From positions 2,229,001 through 2,293,000 of the forward strand of contig NZ_QUQO01000001.1 of assembly GCF_003399445.1 (NCBI RefSeq): a stretch of DNA of 64,000 bases, read 5' to 3'. Under the pieces are notes generated by a model that made no database searches, was not told where the DNA came from, and worked only from the letters and a program-made list of their open reading frames with translations. A program made the position numbers and the translations under genes. This stretch comes from Parvularcula marina (GTDB lineage Bacteria > Pseudomonadota > Alphaproteobacteria > Caulobacterales > Parvularculaceae). The stretch's first letter is position 1, and each line of letters begins with the position of its first letter. Positions 1-8,890 of the stretch are shown here, one piece after another.

Positions 1-204
1 ATGCTGATGATGCAGGGTGCTTCGACCCAGCCGGGCCGCTCGGCCTTCCTTGCGGGGCTTGCGGGCGGGGCCTTCGGTGCCTTTGTCTTCTCGCTTCAAT
101 GCCCGATGGTCTCGATCTGGTATCTGGGTCTCTGGTACGGCGCGGGCATCGCGGTCGTCTCGGCTGCCTCCTATCTGCTGATGCCGAAATTCATTCGCTG
201 GTAA
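1..204 (+). CDS. NrsF-like (DUF1109) anti-sigma factor, C-terminal fragment
   Basis: Only the last 67 or so residues lie in the window and the reading frame is open to its left edge, so the ATG at base 1 is probably internal. Two hydrophobic segments are visible, followed by the ending CPMVSIWYLGLWYGAGI and a terminal IRW. This resembles the end of the DUF1109/NrsF family, in which a Cys-Pro pair, a LWYGLGI-like helix and a final LLRW are typical. NrsF proteins are inner-membrane anti-sigma factors for ECF sigma-F-type factors and normally sit next to the sigma gene, which would lie outside the window. The family call rests on C-terminal resemblance alone. Confidence 0.6.
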   Translation: MLMMQGASTQPGRSAFLAGLAGGAFGAFVFSLQCPMVSIWYLGLWYGAGIAVVSAASYLLMPKFIRW

Positions 205-240
205 GGGGAGCTTTTCCCTCTTCCCGTAACCTGACAGAAC

Positions 241-272
241 GGCGCGCGGCCATGACCGGCCCCGCGCCTTTT
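241..272 (+). terminator. Rho-independent terminator-like hairpin between nrsF-like gene and cdsA
   Basis: An 11-bp arm (241-251) and its complement (258-268) form a GC-rich stem with one mismatch, a 6-nt loop and a TTTT run at 269-272. It follows the nrsF-like stop by 36 bases. It ends only 16 bases before the earliest possible cdsA start, which leaves no room for a promoter between the two. Confidence 0.6.
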
Positions 273-312
273 CGTCGGGAGAAGACCCATCAGTGATACC
301 GATCCGCCAGTC

Positions 313-1134
313 GTGAGCGAAGACAAGTCCGCATCGAAAATGCGCGGGCTGCTCACCCGTGCGCTGACGGCTGCCGTGTTGATCCCGATTGCGGTCGGTG
401 TCGTGGTCTGTGGCGGGCGCGCCTATTCGGCGCTGATCGCCTTCATGGTGATCATCCTGATTTTCGAATGGGCGCGGATTGTCGACCGGGCGGAGTTCTC
501 ACGTGGTTTTTATACGCTTTCATTCACCGCGATTGCGGCGGTGTTCTTTGCGGCAGGCGGGCAGTACTGGCTCGCCATCGGCCTTGCGCTCGGGGGCGGG
601 GGGCTCGCGACCATTCTGGAGCTGCGAAAGAAGCCAGCGGTGTCCTGGCCGCTGGTCGGGGCGGTCTATCTCGTCCTGCCCGCGATCGCGGTTCTCTTTA
701 TCAGGCACATCCCGGAGACGGGGCTCGGGCTGACGCTGGTCCTGTTCGGGGTTGTCTGGGCGACCGATAGCGGCGCCTATCTTTTCGGCACTTTCATCGG
801 TGGGCCGAAGCTGTGGGAGAAGCTCTCGCCCGGCAAGACATGGAGCGGAGCGATTGGCGGGCTCTTCTGCGGCGCAGCGGCAGCGATGGTCATCGGCCTG
901 ATGAGCGGGCTGTTACTCACACCGCAAAGGCTGATGCTGACAGGCTTTGCGCTAGCGCTGGCAACGATTGCAGGCGACCTGCTCGAAAGCGCGCTGAAGC
1001 GGGCTTACGGGGTCAAGGATACGGGCGGAGCTTTCCCCGGCCATGGCGGCGTCCTTGACCGGCTCGACGGGTTTATCCTTGCCGCAACAGCACTTGCGCT
1101 CTTACTGGTGGCCCGCGGGCAAGGCATTGCCTAA
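313..1134 (+). CDS. cdsA: Phosphatidate cytidylyltransferase
   Basis: Inner-membrane enzyme making CDP-diacylglycerol from phosphatidic acid and CTP, the precursor of all bacterial phospholipids. The 273-residue product is hydrophobic with several membrane helices. The CdsA signature is near the end: SALKRAYGVKD followed by HGGVLDR (about residues 225-253). The start is uncertain. The GTG at 313 has no ribosome site close by, whereas an in-frame ATC at 289 has GGGAG seven bases upstream and would add SDTDPPV, a plausible N-terminus. It is followed by dxr after 29 bases, the usual alphaproteobacterial order. uppS, which normally precedes cdsA, is not present here. Confidence 0.95.
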   Translation: MSEDKSASKMRGLLTRALTAAVLIPIAVGVVVCGGRAYSALIAFMVIILIFEWARIVDRAEFSRGFYTLSFTAIAAVFFAAGGQYWLAIGLALGGGGLATILELRKKPAVSWPLVGAVYLVLPAIAVLFIRHIPETGLGLTLVLFGVVWATDSGAYLFGTFIGGPKLWEKLSPGKTWSGAIGGLFCGAAAAMVIGLMSGLLLTPQRLMLTGFALALATIAGDLLESALKRAYGVKDTGGAFPGHGGVLDRLDGFILAATALALLLVARGQGIA

Positions 1135-1163
1135 GAGAAGAACAGGCAATCAGGGTTTCAGGA

Positions 1164-2345
1164 ATGACGCTTTCTCGGCGCGTGACAGTTTTGGGGGCCA
1201 CCGGCTCCGTCGGGACAACCACCCTGTCGCTGATTGAGGCATCGAACGCCGCATGCGAAGCCGATATCGAGGTCGTGGCCCTCACCGCCAATTCCAATGC
1301 GAAAGAACTGGCAGAGCTTGCGATTGCTCACCGGGCGGAGTTCGCCGCCGTCTGTGACGAAGCCGCGGGGCCGGCGCTCGCTGACGCGTTGGCTGGGACC
1401 GGCATACGCCATGGCGCCGGCGTCGAGGCGGTGATTGAAGCAGCGATGATGGATGCGGGCTGGGTCATGGCGGCGATCGTCGGCGCGGCAGGCATCCAGC
1501 CCTTATTGGCCGCCGCCACGCGCGGCGCCGATATCGCCTTTGCCAATAAGGAATGCCTTGTCTGCGCGGGCGATGCGGTGCTGGCGGCAGTGGCCAAGGG
1601 CGGCGGGCGGCTCCTGCCGGTCGACTCTGAGCACAACGCGATTTTTCAGGTCTATGATTTCGAACGCCCTGAGCGGGTACGGAGGATCATCCTCACAGCA
1701 TCAGGTGGGCCGTTCCGTGAGCGCTGCCGCACGACGCTGGCCGGGATCACCCCGGCGGAAGCCGTCGCCCATCCGAACTGGACCATGGGCGCGAAAATCT
1801 CGGTCGATAGCGCGACCATGATGAATAAGGGTCTTGAGCGGATCGAGGCCGCCTATCTTTTCCCGACGCCGAAGGAGAAGATCGAGATCCTGGTTCATCC
1901 GCAGTCGGTCATTCACTCGATGGTCGATTATGTTGATGGCTCGGTGCTGGCACAGCTCGGGCCGCCTGACATGACGGTGCCGGTTGCCTCGACGCTCGCC
2001 TGGCCGGATCGGATCCCGACTCCGGTTGAGCCCCTCGATTTTGCAAAGATTGGCACCATGACCTTCGAGACACCGGATGAGGAGCGCTTCCCCGCTTTGC
2101 GGCAGGCGCGTGAAAGTCTTGATGAGGGCGGGCTGATGACGGCAGTGATGAATGCCGCGAATGAAGTGGCGGTCGAAGCCTTTCTCAACGGTCACATCGG
2201 TTTTCTGGACATTGCGGAGATCACCGATCATTGTCTCGCATCGGCGCGGCCGGAAGGTGTCTCGACCGAACTTGAGGCGGTCCTTTCGGCGGATGCAGCA
2301 TCCCGTGAAGCAGCGCGCCAGCGCATCGCACGGCTCAACGGTTAA
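1164..2345 (+). CDS. dxr: 1-deoxy-D-xylulose 5-phosphate reductoisomerase
   Basis: Cytosolic NADPH-dependent enzyme of the MEP isoprenoid pathway, converting DXP to MEP. At 393 residues it has the normal family length. Visible motifs are the N-terminal dinucleotide loop VLGATGSVGT (about residues 9-18), the metal/substrate segment PVDSEHNAIFQ, the substrate loop LTASGGPFR, KISVDSATMMNKG, and HPQSVIHSMV. The start at 1164 has a weak site (CAGG) just upstream. Lies between cdsA and rseP, so isoprenoid and phospholipid precursor synthesis are probably co-transcribed with outer-membrane assembly genes. Confidence 0.97.
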   Translation: MTLSRRVTVLGATGSVGTTTLSLIEASNAACEADIEVVALTANSNAKELAELAIAHRAEFAAVCDEAAGPALADALAGTGIRHGAGVEAVIEAAMMDAGWVMAAIVGAAGIQPLLAAATRGADIAFANKECLVCAGDAVLAAVAKGGGRLLPVDSEHNAIFQVYDFERPERVRRIILTASGGPFRERCRTTLAGITPAEAVAHPNWTMGAKISVDSATMMNKGLERIEAAYLFPTPKEKIEILVHPQSVIHSMVDYVDGSVLAQLGPPDMTVPVASTLAWPDRIPTPVEPLDFAKIGTMTFETPDEERFPALRQARESLDEGGLMTAVMNAANEVAVEAFLNGHIGFLDIAEITDHCLASARPEGVSTELEAVLSADAASREAARQRIARLNG

Positions 2346-2380
2346 ATAGAACAGGGCGCGGCTGCGCGGGTATCAATTTC

Positions 2381-3865
2381 ATGATCGAATTACTGGTTTC
2401 TATCGGGATTTCTCTGGCTGCCTTTGCGGTCCTCCTCGCTTTCATCGTCTTCATCCATGAGTACGGCCATTTCAAAGTGGCGCGGCTCTGCGGGATCCGG
2501 GTCGATACATTCTCGATTGGGTTCGGCCCGGCCATGCTCAAATGGACCGACAAGAAAGGCACGGTCTGGAAGATCGCGGCGATCCCGCTGGGCGGGTTCG
2601 TCAAATTCTTCGGCGATGCGAATGCGGCTTCCGCAGGCACCAGCACGGATGAGCATGAAGAGCATCCGATGACGACCCAGTTCAATTCGGAGAAGGATCG
2701 CCTCGCCGCGGTGCTGACCGAAGAAGAGAAAAAAGTCTGCTTCCATTTCAAACCGGTCTGGCAGCGCATGGCGGTTGTCGCCGCGGGGCCGTTCTCGAAT
2801 TTCATTCTTGGCGCGGTGATCTTTGCGATCCTTTTCGCCACCGTCGGCACACAGGAAATCACGCCCGTTGTCGGACGGGTACAGGCCGAGACCGCAGCCG
2901 ATGAGGCGGGCTTTGAAGCCGGCGACAAGATCCTCACGCTCAATGGTCGTCGGGTGCGCGATTTCACAGATATGGCGACGCGGGTGAAGCTCTCCTCCGG
3001 CGAGACCCTGACCTTTGAGGTCGAGCGCGACGGCAGGGAGCTGACGCTGATTGCTGTGCCCAAGCGCGTTACTCAGACGGATGGCTTTGGGAATGAAGTC
3101 CGCGTCGGACAGCTCGGCATTGTCGCCTTTACCGACCCCGTGATCGGGGTGGTGATTGACGACTCGACAGCGGCGAGGGCCGGGCTTGAGGCGGGCGACC
3201 GGGTTCTTTCCGTTGATGGCCAGCCGATTTTCACCTGGTCGGATATCGGGCTCGTCACGGAGGGACGCGCAGGCGAGACTGTGCCGGTCATCATTGAGCG
3301 CGATGGTCAGGAGCTGACCCGCAATGTGGAAATCTATTCCGTCACCGTGACGGACACCGAAGGCAATGAGCTGAGCTTTGATACGCTTGGTCTTGGGCCG
3401 AAACGCGATCCGCTCCAGCGGCTCGGACCGGCGGCTGCGGCGAAGGCCGGGGTCGAGCAGGTTGGCGAAGTGCTGGGCGTTACCGTGCGCTATCTGGGCC
3501 GGCTGATTTCCTTCAAGGAAGACCCTCGCCAGCTCGGCGGTCCCGTGAAAATTGCGAAATATGCCGGACAGGCAGCGGAGGCTGGCTTCAATCCGGCTTA
3601 CGAGATTCCGCTCACAGACCGCATTCTTATTAGCCTTCAGACCTTCATCAACCTCGCGGCGCTGATTTCTGTCTCAATTGGGTTCATGAATATCCTTCCA
3701 ATCCCAGTTCTGGACGGGGGGCACCTTGTGTACTACGCGTACGAGGCTATCGCCGGGCGGCCACTCAGTGACCGGATACAGGGGATCGGGTTCCGCATCG
3801 GCCTCGCGATCGTCGGAACGTTCATGATCTTCGTCATCGTCAATGATGTGGTGGGCCTGTTTTGA
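2381..3865 (+). CDS. rseP: RIP metalloprotease RseP (site-2 protease, M50B)
   Basis: Inner-membrane zinc protease that cuts transmembrane anti-sigma factors or signal-peptide remnants. The active-site helix carries HEYGH at residues 26-30. The second metal motif, FMNILPIPVLDGGH, is close to the C-terminus. Two PDZ domains (about 165-245 and 245-330) lie between them in the periplasm. At 494 residues it is longer than many alphaproteobacterial homologues because of an acidic cytoplasmic insert (about 85-120, rich in Glu, Asp and Lys) after the first helix. Located directly before bamA as in most relatives, linking proteolytic envelope-stress control to outer-membrane assembly. Confidence 0.96.
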   Translation: MIELLVSIGISLAAFAVLLAFIVFIHEYGHFKVARLCGIRVDTFSIGFGPAMLKWTDKKGTVWKIAAIPLGGFVKFFGDANAASAGTSTDEHEEHPMTTQFNSEKDRLAAVLTEEEKKVCFHFKPVWQRMAVVAAGPFSNFILGAVIFAILFATVGTQEITPVVGRVQAETAADEAGFEAGDKILTLNGRRVRDFTDMATRVKLSSGETLTFEVERDGRELTLIAVPKRVTQTDGFGNEVRVGQLGIVAFTDPVIGVVIDDSTAARAGLEAGDRVLSVDGQPIFTWSDIGLVTEGRAGETVPVIIERDGQELTRNVEIYSVTVTDTEGNELSFDTLGLGPKRDPLQRLGPAAAAKAGVEQVGEVLGVTVRYLGRLISFKEDPRQLGGPVKIAKYAGQAAEAGFNPAYEIPLTDRILISLQTFINLAALISVSIGFMNILPIPVLDGGHLVYYAYEAIAGRPLSDRIQGIGFRIGLAIVGTFMIFVIVNDVVGLF

Positions 3866-3937
3866 TGCTGGCACTGGACGGCAGGCGAGAGTTGAGTATT
3901 GAGGGCGACCCGGCGTAAGGCGCCGCAGGTCTAACGG

Positions 3938-6532
3938 ATGGGTGATATGGGCGCGAAACGCTTTCAGGCAATCTTGATGGGCGGTGTTGCGCCCCTGATC
4001 ATCGGACTTTCAGCATCAGCCATGGCGCAGGAGCCGGCCCCGCAAGGCGCCGCCCAGCCGGGTGCGATCCAGCAGTCGCCGATCGTTCAGCGGATCGAAG
4101 TCACCGGCAACCAGCGGATCGAATCAGGGACCATCCGGTCCTATCTGCCGATCAGCCCGGGCCAGCCGGTCAGCCAGATCGTCATCGACTCCTCGCTGAA
4201 AGCGCTCTTCGGCACCGGCCTTTTTGCTGATGCAGAGATCACGTTCGACAATGAAGGGACCATGCGCGTCGACGTGCTGGAAAACCCCATCGTCAACCGC
4301 GTCCGCTTTGAGGGCAACAAGACTAAGGAAGACAAGCTCACCGAAGAGCTCCAGCTTTCGCCGCGCGCTATCTATACTCGCGCAAAGGTCCAGGCCGACA
4401 CCCAGCGGATCATCGATATCTACCGCGCGCAGGGCAAATTCGCTGCGACCGTGGTGCCGAAAATCATCGAGCTGCCGCAGAACCGCGTCGACGTTATCTT
4501 CGAGATCGACGAAGGCCCGAAAACCGGCGTCGCCAAGATTACCTTCATCGGCAATGAGGAATTCACTGATGCCGAGCTGCGCAAGGCGGTTCTGACCGCT
4601 GAAACGCGCTGGTGGGATTTCCTTGAGTCCAACGACAACTACGACCCCGACCGTCTCGAATATGACCGCCAGCTCCTGCGCGAATTCTATACGAAGCAAG
4701 GGTATGCGGACTTTTCTGTTGTCTCTGCTGTCGCTGAGCTGACGCCGGACCGCGAGGACTTCTACATCACCTTCACGGTGGAAGAGGGCCCGCAATATGA
4801 ATTCGGCAAGATCGATGTGCGGACATCGCTCGAAAAAGTGCCGGGCGGCAGCCTCGAGCGGGTCATCCCGATCCGTCAGGGCATGCAGTTCAACTCCGAA
4901 CTTATGGAGCAGGCGGAAGAATCGATCACTTACGCGACCGGGATTGCCGGTTACGCCTTCGTCGATGTTCAGCCGCGCCTGACCCGGAACCCTGAGACCC
5001 AGACAGTCGATGTCGTCTTTGAGGTCAATGAAGGCCCGCGTGTCTATGTCGAGCGGATCAATATCCGCGGCAACTTCCAGACCCTCGACCGCGTCATCCG
5101 CCGTGAGATGCGTCTTGCCGAAGGTGATGCCTTCAACAAGGTGCTGGTTGAGCGCTCCGAGCGCCGGATCAAGGGCCTTGGCTATTTCTCGGAAGTTGAA
5201 GTCACCGAACAGCCGGGCTCAGCGCCTGACCGGACGGAACTCGATGTTGCCGTGACGGAACAGTCGACCGGCTCCTTCCAGGTCGGCGCGGGCTTTAGCT
5301 CGGCTGATGCGTTCATCGTCAACTTCCAGCTTGAGCAGCGCAACCTGCTTGGCCGTGGCCAGTATCTCCTGCTTGATCTTTCGGGCTCCTCTCGGACCCG
5401 CCGGGCACGGATCAGTTTCACTGAACCTTACTTCCTTGGTCGCCGCCTGCGCTCTGGCTTCTCGGTCTTTGCCAACCGCACGGACTTCGAAGAAGCGGGC
5501 TTTGTTTCGGACAGCTATGGCGCCGGTCTGAACGTCGGCTTCCCGGTTTCCGAATTCGGCTCGATTGGCCTCAGCTATCTTCTGCGTCAGGACGATATCA
5601 CGCTTGAGATTCCGGGCCAGCAGACGCTGCTTGCCGGTCAGTCACCGCAGGATATCCTGGTCGCAGGCGCAAGCTTCACGCTTAACGGCACCAACACAGT
5701 TGTTGCCAACCGCTGTGACTTCCTGACGTCGAGCATTGATCCGACCTGTGACAGCCGCGGTAAGCGCCTGACCTCACAGATTGGCTATAACCTCCGCTTT
5801 GACCGCCGGAACGATCCGATCGACCCAAGCGCCGGCTGGCGTTTTGATGTCGGTCAGTCGCTCGCCGGTGTCGGCGGTGATGTGAACTTCCTTCAGACGA
5901 CCGCTCGCGGCTCGATCTATCAGCGCCTGCCGTTTGATTTCGTCGGTGCGCTGAAGTTTGATGCAGGCTACGTCGATGGCTTTGGCGATGACGGCGTTCG
6001 CGTGAACGACCGCTTCTTCAAAGGCGGCAACCGGGGCTTCCGCGGCTTTGACGTCGCTGGTGTCGGCCCCCGCTATATCCAGTGCCGCTCTGGCGGGACG
6101 CGGATTGCCGGGACAGCCCGTTATGAACGCTTTGACGGCGACCCCGTCGGCACGCTCTGCACGAACACAGTCGATCGCGCGATCGGCGCACGCGCCTACG
6201 CTATCGGGACACTGGAGGCGAAAATTCCGCTTCCCACCCCGCCTGAGCAGGGCATCCGCGCCGCACTCTTCACCGATTTCGGTGCCGTCGGTGTGATCGA
6301 TGAGGATGACAAGCTGCTGAACCAGAACCTCCTCTCCTATATCGATTACGACGGGAATGGCGTCGGGGATGAGCCGGTGCAGGATGACTTCTCGCTCCGC
6401 GTCTCAGCGGGTCTCTCGATCAACTGGAACTCGCCTTTCGGCCCGGTCCAGATCGATATTGCCGAAGCGCTGGTCCGCGAAGAGTATGACGAAGAGCAGG
6501 TCATTCGCTTCAGTGCTGGCGGGGCCTTCTAA
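3938..6532 (+). CDS. bamA: Outer membrane protein assembly factor BamA
   Basis: Central Omp85 subunit of the BAM complex, inserting beta-barrel proteins into the outer membrane. A signal peptide ends at about AMAQ (residue 31). Five POTRA repeats follow (about 45-430; POTRA-like phrases such as VRFEGNKTKEDKL and INIRGNFQTLDRVI are visible), then the barrel. The lid-loop motif NRGFRGFD, equivalent to the conserved RGF of strand 6, is present, and the protein ends in Phe as outer-membrane proteins do. Length 864 residues. The ATG at 3947 is an alternative start three codons in. Confidence 0.97.
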   Translation: MGDMGAKRFQAILMGGVAPLIIGLSASAMAQEPAPQGAAQPGAIQQSPIVQRIEVTGNQRIESGTIRSYLPISPGQPVSQIVIDSSLKALFGTGLFADAEITFDNEGTMRVDVLENPIVNRVRFEGNKTKEDKLTEELQLSPRAIYTRAKVQADTQRIIDIYRAQGKFAATVVPKIIELPQNRVDVIFEIDEGPKTGVAKITFIGNEEFTDAELRKAVLTAETRWWDFLESNDNYDPDRLEYDRQLLREFYTKQGYADFSVVSAVAELTPDREDFYITFTVEEGPQYEFGKIDVRTSLEKVPGGSLERVIPIRQGMQFNSELMEQAEESITYATGIAGYAFVDVQPRLTRNPETQTVDVVFEVNEGPRVYVERINIRGNFQTLDRVIRREMRLAEGDAFNKVLVERSERRIKGLGYFSEVEVTEQPGSAPDRTELDVAVTEQSTGSFQVGAGFSSADAFIVNFQLEQRNLLGRGQYLLLDLSGSSRTRRARISFTEPYFLGRRLRSGFSVFANRTDFEEAGFVSDSYGAGLNVGFPVSEFGSIGLSYLLRQDDITLEIPGQQTLLAGQSPQDILVAGASFTLNGTNTVVANRCDFLTSSIDPTCDSRGKRLTSQIGYNLRFDRRNDPIDPSAGWRFDVGQSLAGVGGDVNFLQTTARGSIYQRLPFDFVGALKFDAGYVDGFGDDGVRVNDRFFKGGNRGFRGFDVAGVGPRYIQCRSGGTRIAGTARYERFDGDPVGTLCTNTVDRAIGARAYAIGTLEAKIPLPTPPEQGIRAALFTDFGAVGVIDEDDKLLNQNLLSYIDYDGNGVGDEPVQDDFSLRVSAGLSINWNSPFGPVQIDIAEALVREEYDEEQVIRFSAGGAF

Positions 6533-6600
6533 AGGTCGTTAAATTTCACGAAACGGTAACGGGCCGGGGGGCTCTTCCGCCGTTAAGCAGTCGTGCGTTG

Positions 6601-6618
6601 CGGGATGGAGACATCCCG
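6601..6618 (+). other. Perfect 7-bp hairpin with GAGA loop upstream of skp
   Basis: CGGGATG (6601-6607) and CATCCCG (6612-6618) pair perfectly around the GNRA-type tetraloop GAGA, 30 bases before the skp start. There is no T-run, so it is not a terminator. It may stabilise or regulate the skp leader RNA, or be an accidental dyad. Confidence 0.4.
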
Positions 6619-6648
6619 GTCCACGATATAACCAGGGGCAGGTGTCCA

Positions 6649-7245
6649 ATGTTGAAGAAACTTATCGCCGCTGCGGCGGCCATGCTTGTTGTCGGGGCCG
6701 CGCCGGCTCTTGCACAGAAAACCGCTTATTATGACCACGCCAAAGTGGTGAATGATTCCAATGCCTGGAAAGCACTTCAGGCAGAGCTGCAGACCAAGAG
6801 CGCGGAAGTTGCTTCCAAGCTCAAGCCGATCGCTGACGAGATCAACAGCGAAGCGGCTGCTGTCGAGCAGATCGTTGCCGACAAGACGCCGCAACAGCTG
6901 CAAAGCCTCAGCGACGAGCAAAAGAAACTTGTCGGTCAGTGGGACCAGAAACGTCAGGCCCTTCAGGCCAGCCAGCAACGCGTGAGCCAGGAATTCGGCC
7001 TCATCCGTGAGCTTGCTGAAGCCAAGATCAACGAAGCGATCGTGAACAGCCTTGAGGATGTTGCAAAATCCAAACGCGTCGATGTTATCGAGCGCCAGAC
7101 CGCTCTGGGCCACTACAGCTCCAAATTCGATGCAACACCGGAAGTTCTGGCTGCTGTGAACCGCTCGCTCTCGACCCTTTCGGTCGATGGCCTCGTTGCG
7201 GAAGTCGCCGAAGCCCAGAAACAGGCACAGGCAGCCGCGCAATAA
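6649..7245 (+). CDS. skp: OmpH/Skp-family periplasmic chaperone
   Basis: Periplasmic holdase that keeps unfolded outer-membrane proteins soluble on their way to BAM. The 198-residue product starts with a clear signal peptide (MLKKLIAAAAAML to ALAQ). It continues as a charged helical coiled-coil rich in Gln, Glu and Lys (about 45-130), as in Skp tentacles. The frame is open further upstream, but the ATG at 6649 is chosen because it follows AGGGGCAGG and begins the signal peptide. Position between bamA and lpxD matches the conserved order. A strong terminator follows, so skp is probably the last gene of its transcript. Confidence 0.88.
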   Translation: MLKKLIAAAAAMLVVGAAPALAQKTAYYDHAKVVNDSNAWKALQAELQTKSAEVASKLKPIADEINSEAAAVEQIVADKTPQQLQSLSDEQKKLVGQWDQKRQALQASQQRVSQEFGLIRELAEAKINEAIVNSLEDVAKSKRVDVIERQTALGHYSSKFDATPEVLAAVNRSLSTLSVDGLVAEVAEAQKQAQAAAQ

Positions 7246-7270
7246 GCCGGACTGCTTACTCTTTTTAAGA

Positions 7271-7298
7271 CCGGGCCCCGAAACGGGCCCGGTTTTTT
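7271..7298 (+). terminator. Rho-independent terminator after skp
   Basis: An 8-bp perfect GC stem (7271-7278 with 7285-7292), a six-base loop and a run of six T at 7293-7298. It separates skp from lpxD and implies a separate promoter or limited read-through into the lipid A genes. Confidence 0.85.
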
Positions 7299-7360
7299 GT
7301 TGCCTCGCGCCCGAAGGAAAGGGGTGCAAGTGAAGATGGGAAGCCCTAAGGGCATGGGTC

Positions 7361-8422
7361 ATGACGACTGAACAGCCGGCCGGCGGTTTCCGGCCAGATC
7401 CCCGATTTTTTCTCACCCGTCCGCCGCTGCCGTTGATCGATGCGATCGCTGTGGCCCGGGCCGAGATCAGCCATTCCGATGCAGGCCAGCACCGGATCAG
7501 CCATGCCGCACCGCTCACCGATGCGGGCGAGGGCGCCGTTGTCTTTGCTGAGAGCGCTCGAGACATCGAAGCGCTTGAGGCATGCGAGGCGAGCCTGATC
7601 CTGACGAACGAGAAAGCTGCCGAAGCTGCTGCTGCACGCTTCCCCGAGGCAACGATTGCGATTGCCAACACGCCGAAAGCTGCTTTTGCGCGGCTTGCCG
7701 AGGCGCTGCACCGGCCGCTTTCAGACCTCGCCGGGGATGAAGAGCTGCCTGAGATGGATGAGCCGAACATCGCCAAATCCGCGCATCTGGGCAAAGGTGT
7801 CATCGTCATGCCCGGCGCGGTGATCGGCGCGGATGCCGTGATCGGCCCTCGCGTTGTCATTGGCCCCGGCGTTGTGATCGGCGAGGGCACGCGGATCGGT
7901 GCTCATGTCTCAATCTCCCATGCTGTGATCGGCCGCGAATGCGTGATCCTTGCAGGCGCGCGGATTGGTGAGGCGGGCTTTGGCTATGTCGCCGATGAGG
8001 GCCGGGCTCTGCCACTGCCCCAGCTTGGGCGCGTCATGATCGGCGATCATGTCGATATCGGTGCGAATACCACCGTCGATCGGGGCACGCTTGGCGATAC
8101 GGTCATCGGCGACGGGACCAAGATCGATAACCTTGTGCAGGTCGCCCATAATTGCCGCATCGGGCGGGGTGTGCTGATCGCCTCCCAGACGGGGATTTCA
8201 GGCTCTTGCGAGATTGGCGACGGCGTCATGATTGGCGGGCAGGCCGGCATGGCGGACCATGTCACGATCGGCGCAGGCGCGATGATCACCGCGAAATCGG
8301 GCCTGATGAAAGATGTGCCGCCGGGCGAGCGCTGGGGCGGTATCCCCGCCAAGCCCGCACGCGAGTGGATGAAAGACGTTGCAGCCCTCAGTAAACTGAC
8401 CAAAAAGGGAGGAAGCAAATGA
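7361..8422 (+). CDS. lpxD: UDP-3-O-acylglucosamine N-acyltransferase
   Basis: Third step of lipid A synthesis, moving a 3-hydroxyacyl chain from ACP to the free amine of UDP-3-O-acyl-glucosamine. The 353-residue protein has an N-terminal uridine-binding region (about 1-120), then left-handed beta-helix hexapeptide repeats (about 140-320; many [IV]G-x4 units). The catalytic His lies in [12 protein letters not shown], about residue 263. The stop overlaps the fabZ start by four bases (ATGA), indicating translational coupling in lpxD-fabZ-lpxA-lpxI-lpxB. Confidence 0.97.
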   Translation: MTTEQPAGGFRPDPRFFLTRPPLPLIDAIAVARAEISHSDAGQHRISHAAPLTDAGEGAVVFAESARDIEALEACEASLILTNEKAAEAAAARFPEATIAIANTPKAAFARLAEALHRPLSDLAGDEELPEMDEPNIAKSAHLGKGVIVMPGAVIGADAVIGPRVVIGPGVVIGEGTRIGAHVSISHAVIGRECVILAGARIGEAGFGYVADEGRALPLPQLGRVMIGDHVDIGANTTVDRGTLGDTVIGDGTKIDNLVQVAHNCRIGRGVLIASQTGISGSCEIGDGVMIGGQAGMADHVTIGAGAMITAKSGLMKDVPPGERWGGIPAKPAREWMKDVAALSKLTKKGGSK

Positions 8423-8886
8423 CCGAAGAAAATACAGAATTTCTGCCCGATTTGGACCTGGCTGCGATCAAGGAGATCCTGCCGCACCGTTTCCCGATGC
8501 TGATGGTCGACAAGATTGTCGAGATTTCAAAAGACGGGGCCACGGGCGTCAAGGGCGTGACCGCGAATGAGCAGTTCTTCGAAGGGCACTTCCCGCAAAT
8601 GGCGGTCATGCCCGGTGTGCTGATCATTGAATCGATGGCGCAGACGGCGGCGGCCTATACCGCCTATATCGACAATGTGGATACGGACAATAATATCGTC
8701 CTGTTCATGGGCGTTGAGAAAGCCAAATTCAGAAAACCTGTCGTCCCCGGTGATCAATTGCGTATCCGCGCGACGATCACAGCCCGCCGCCCGCCGGTCT
8801 GGAAATATGAAGCCAAGGCCTATGTCGATGACAAGCTGGTCGCGGAAGCCGCCTTCAGTGCCATGATGACGCCGCCCAAGGACTAA
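8419..8886 (+). CDS. fabZ: 3-hydroxyacyl-[acyl-carrier-protein] dehydratase FabZ
   Basis: Hot-dog-fold dehydratase of type II fatty acid synthesis, acting on 3-hydroxyacyl-ACP, the same pool used by LpxA and LpxD. Length 155 residues is normal. The catalytic pair is visible: His57 in GHFP and Glu71 in LIIESMAQ, with the family motif [11 protein letters not shown] at about 21-31. A ribosome site GGGAGG precedes the start inside lpxD. Placement inside the lpx cluster is typical and couples membrane fatty acid and lipid A demand. Confidence 0.97.
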   Translation: MTEENTEFLPDLDLAAIKEILPHRFPMLMVDKIVEISKDGATGVKGVTANEQFFEGHFPQMAVMPGVLIIESMAQTAAAYTAYIDNVDTDNNIVLFMGVEKAKFRKPVVPGDQLRIRATITARRPPVWKYEAKAYVDDKLVAEAAFSAMMTPPKD

Positions 8887-8890
8887 GCTC

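Noticed and set aside
6583-7890. A 435-residue minus-strand open frame across skp and lpxD
   Set aside because: It spans a strong terminator and two certain genes, and its sequence is a low-complexity mirror of the hexapeptide repeats.
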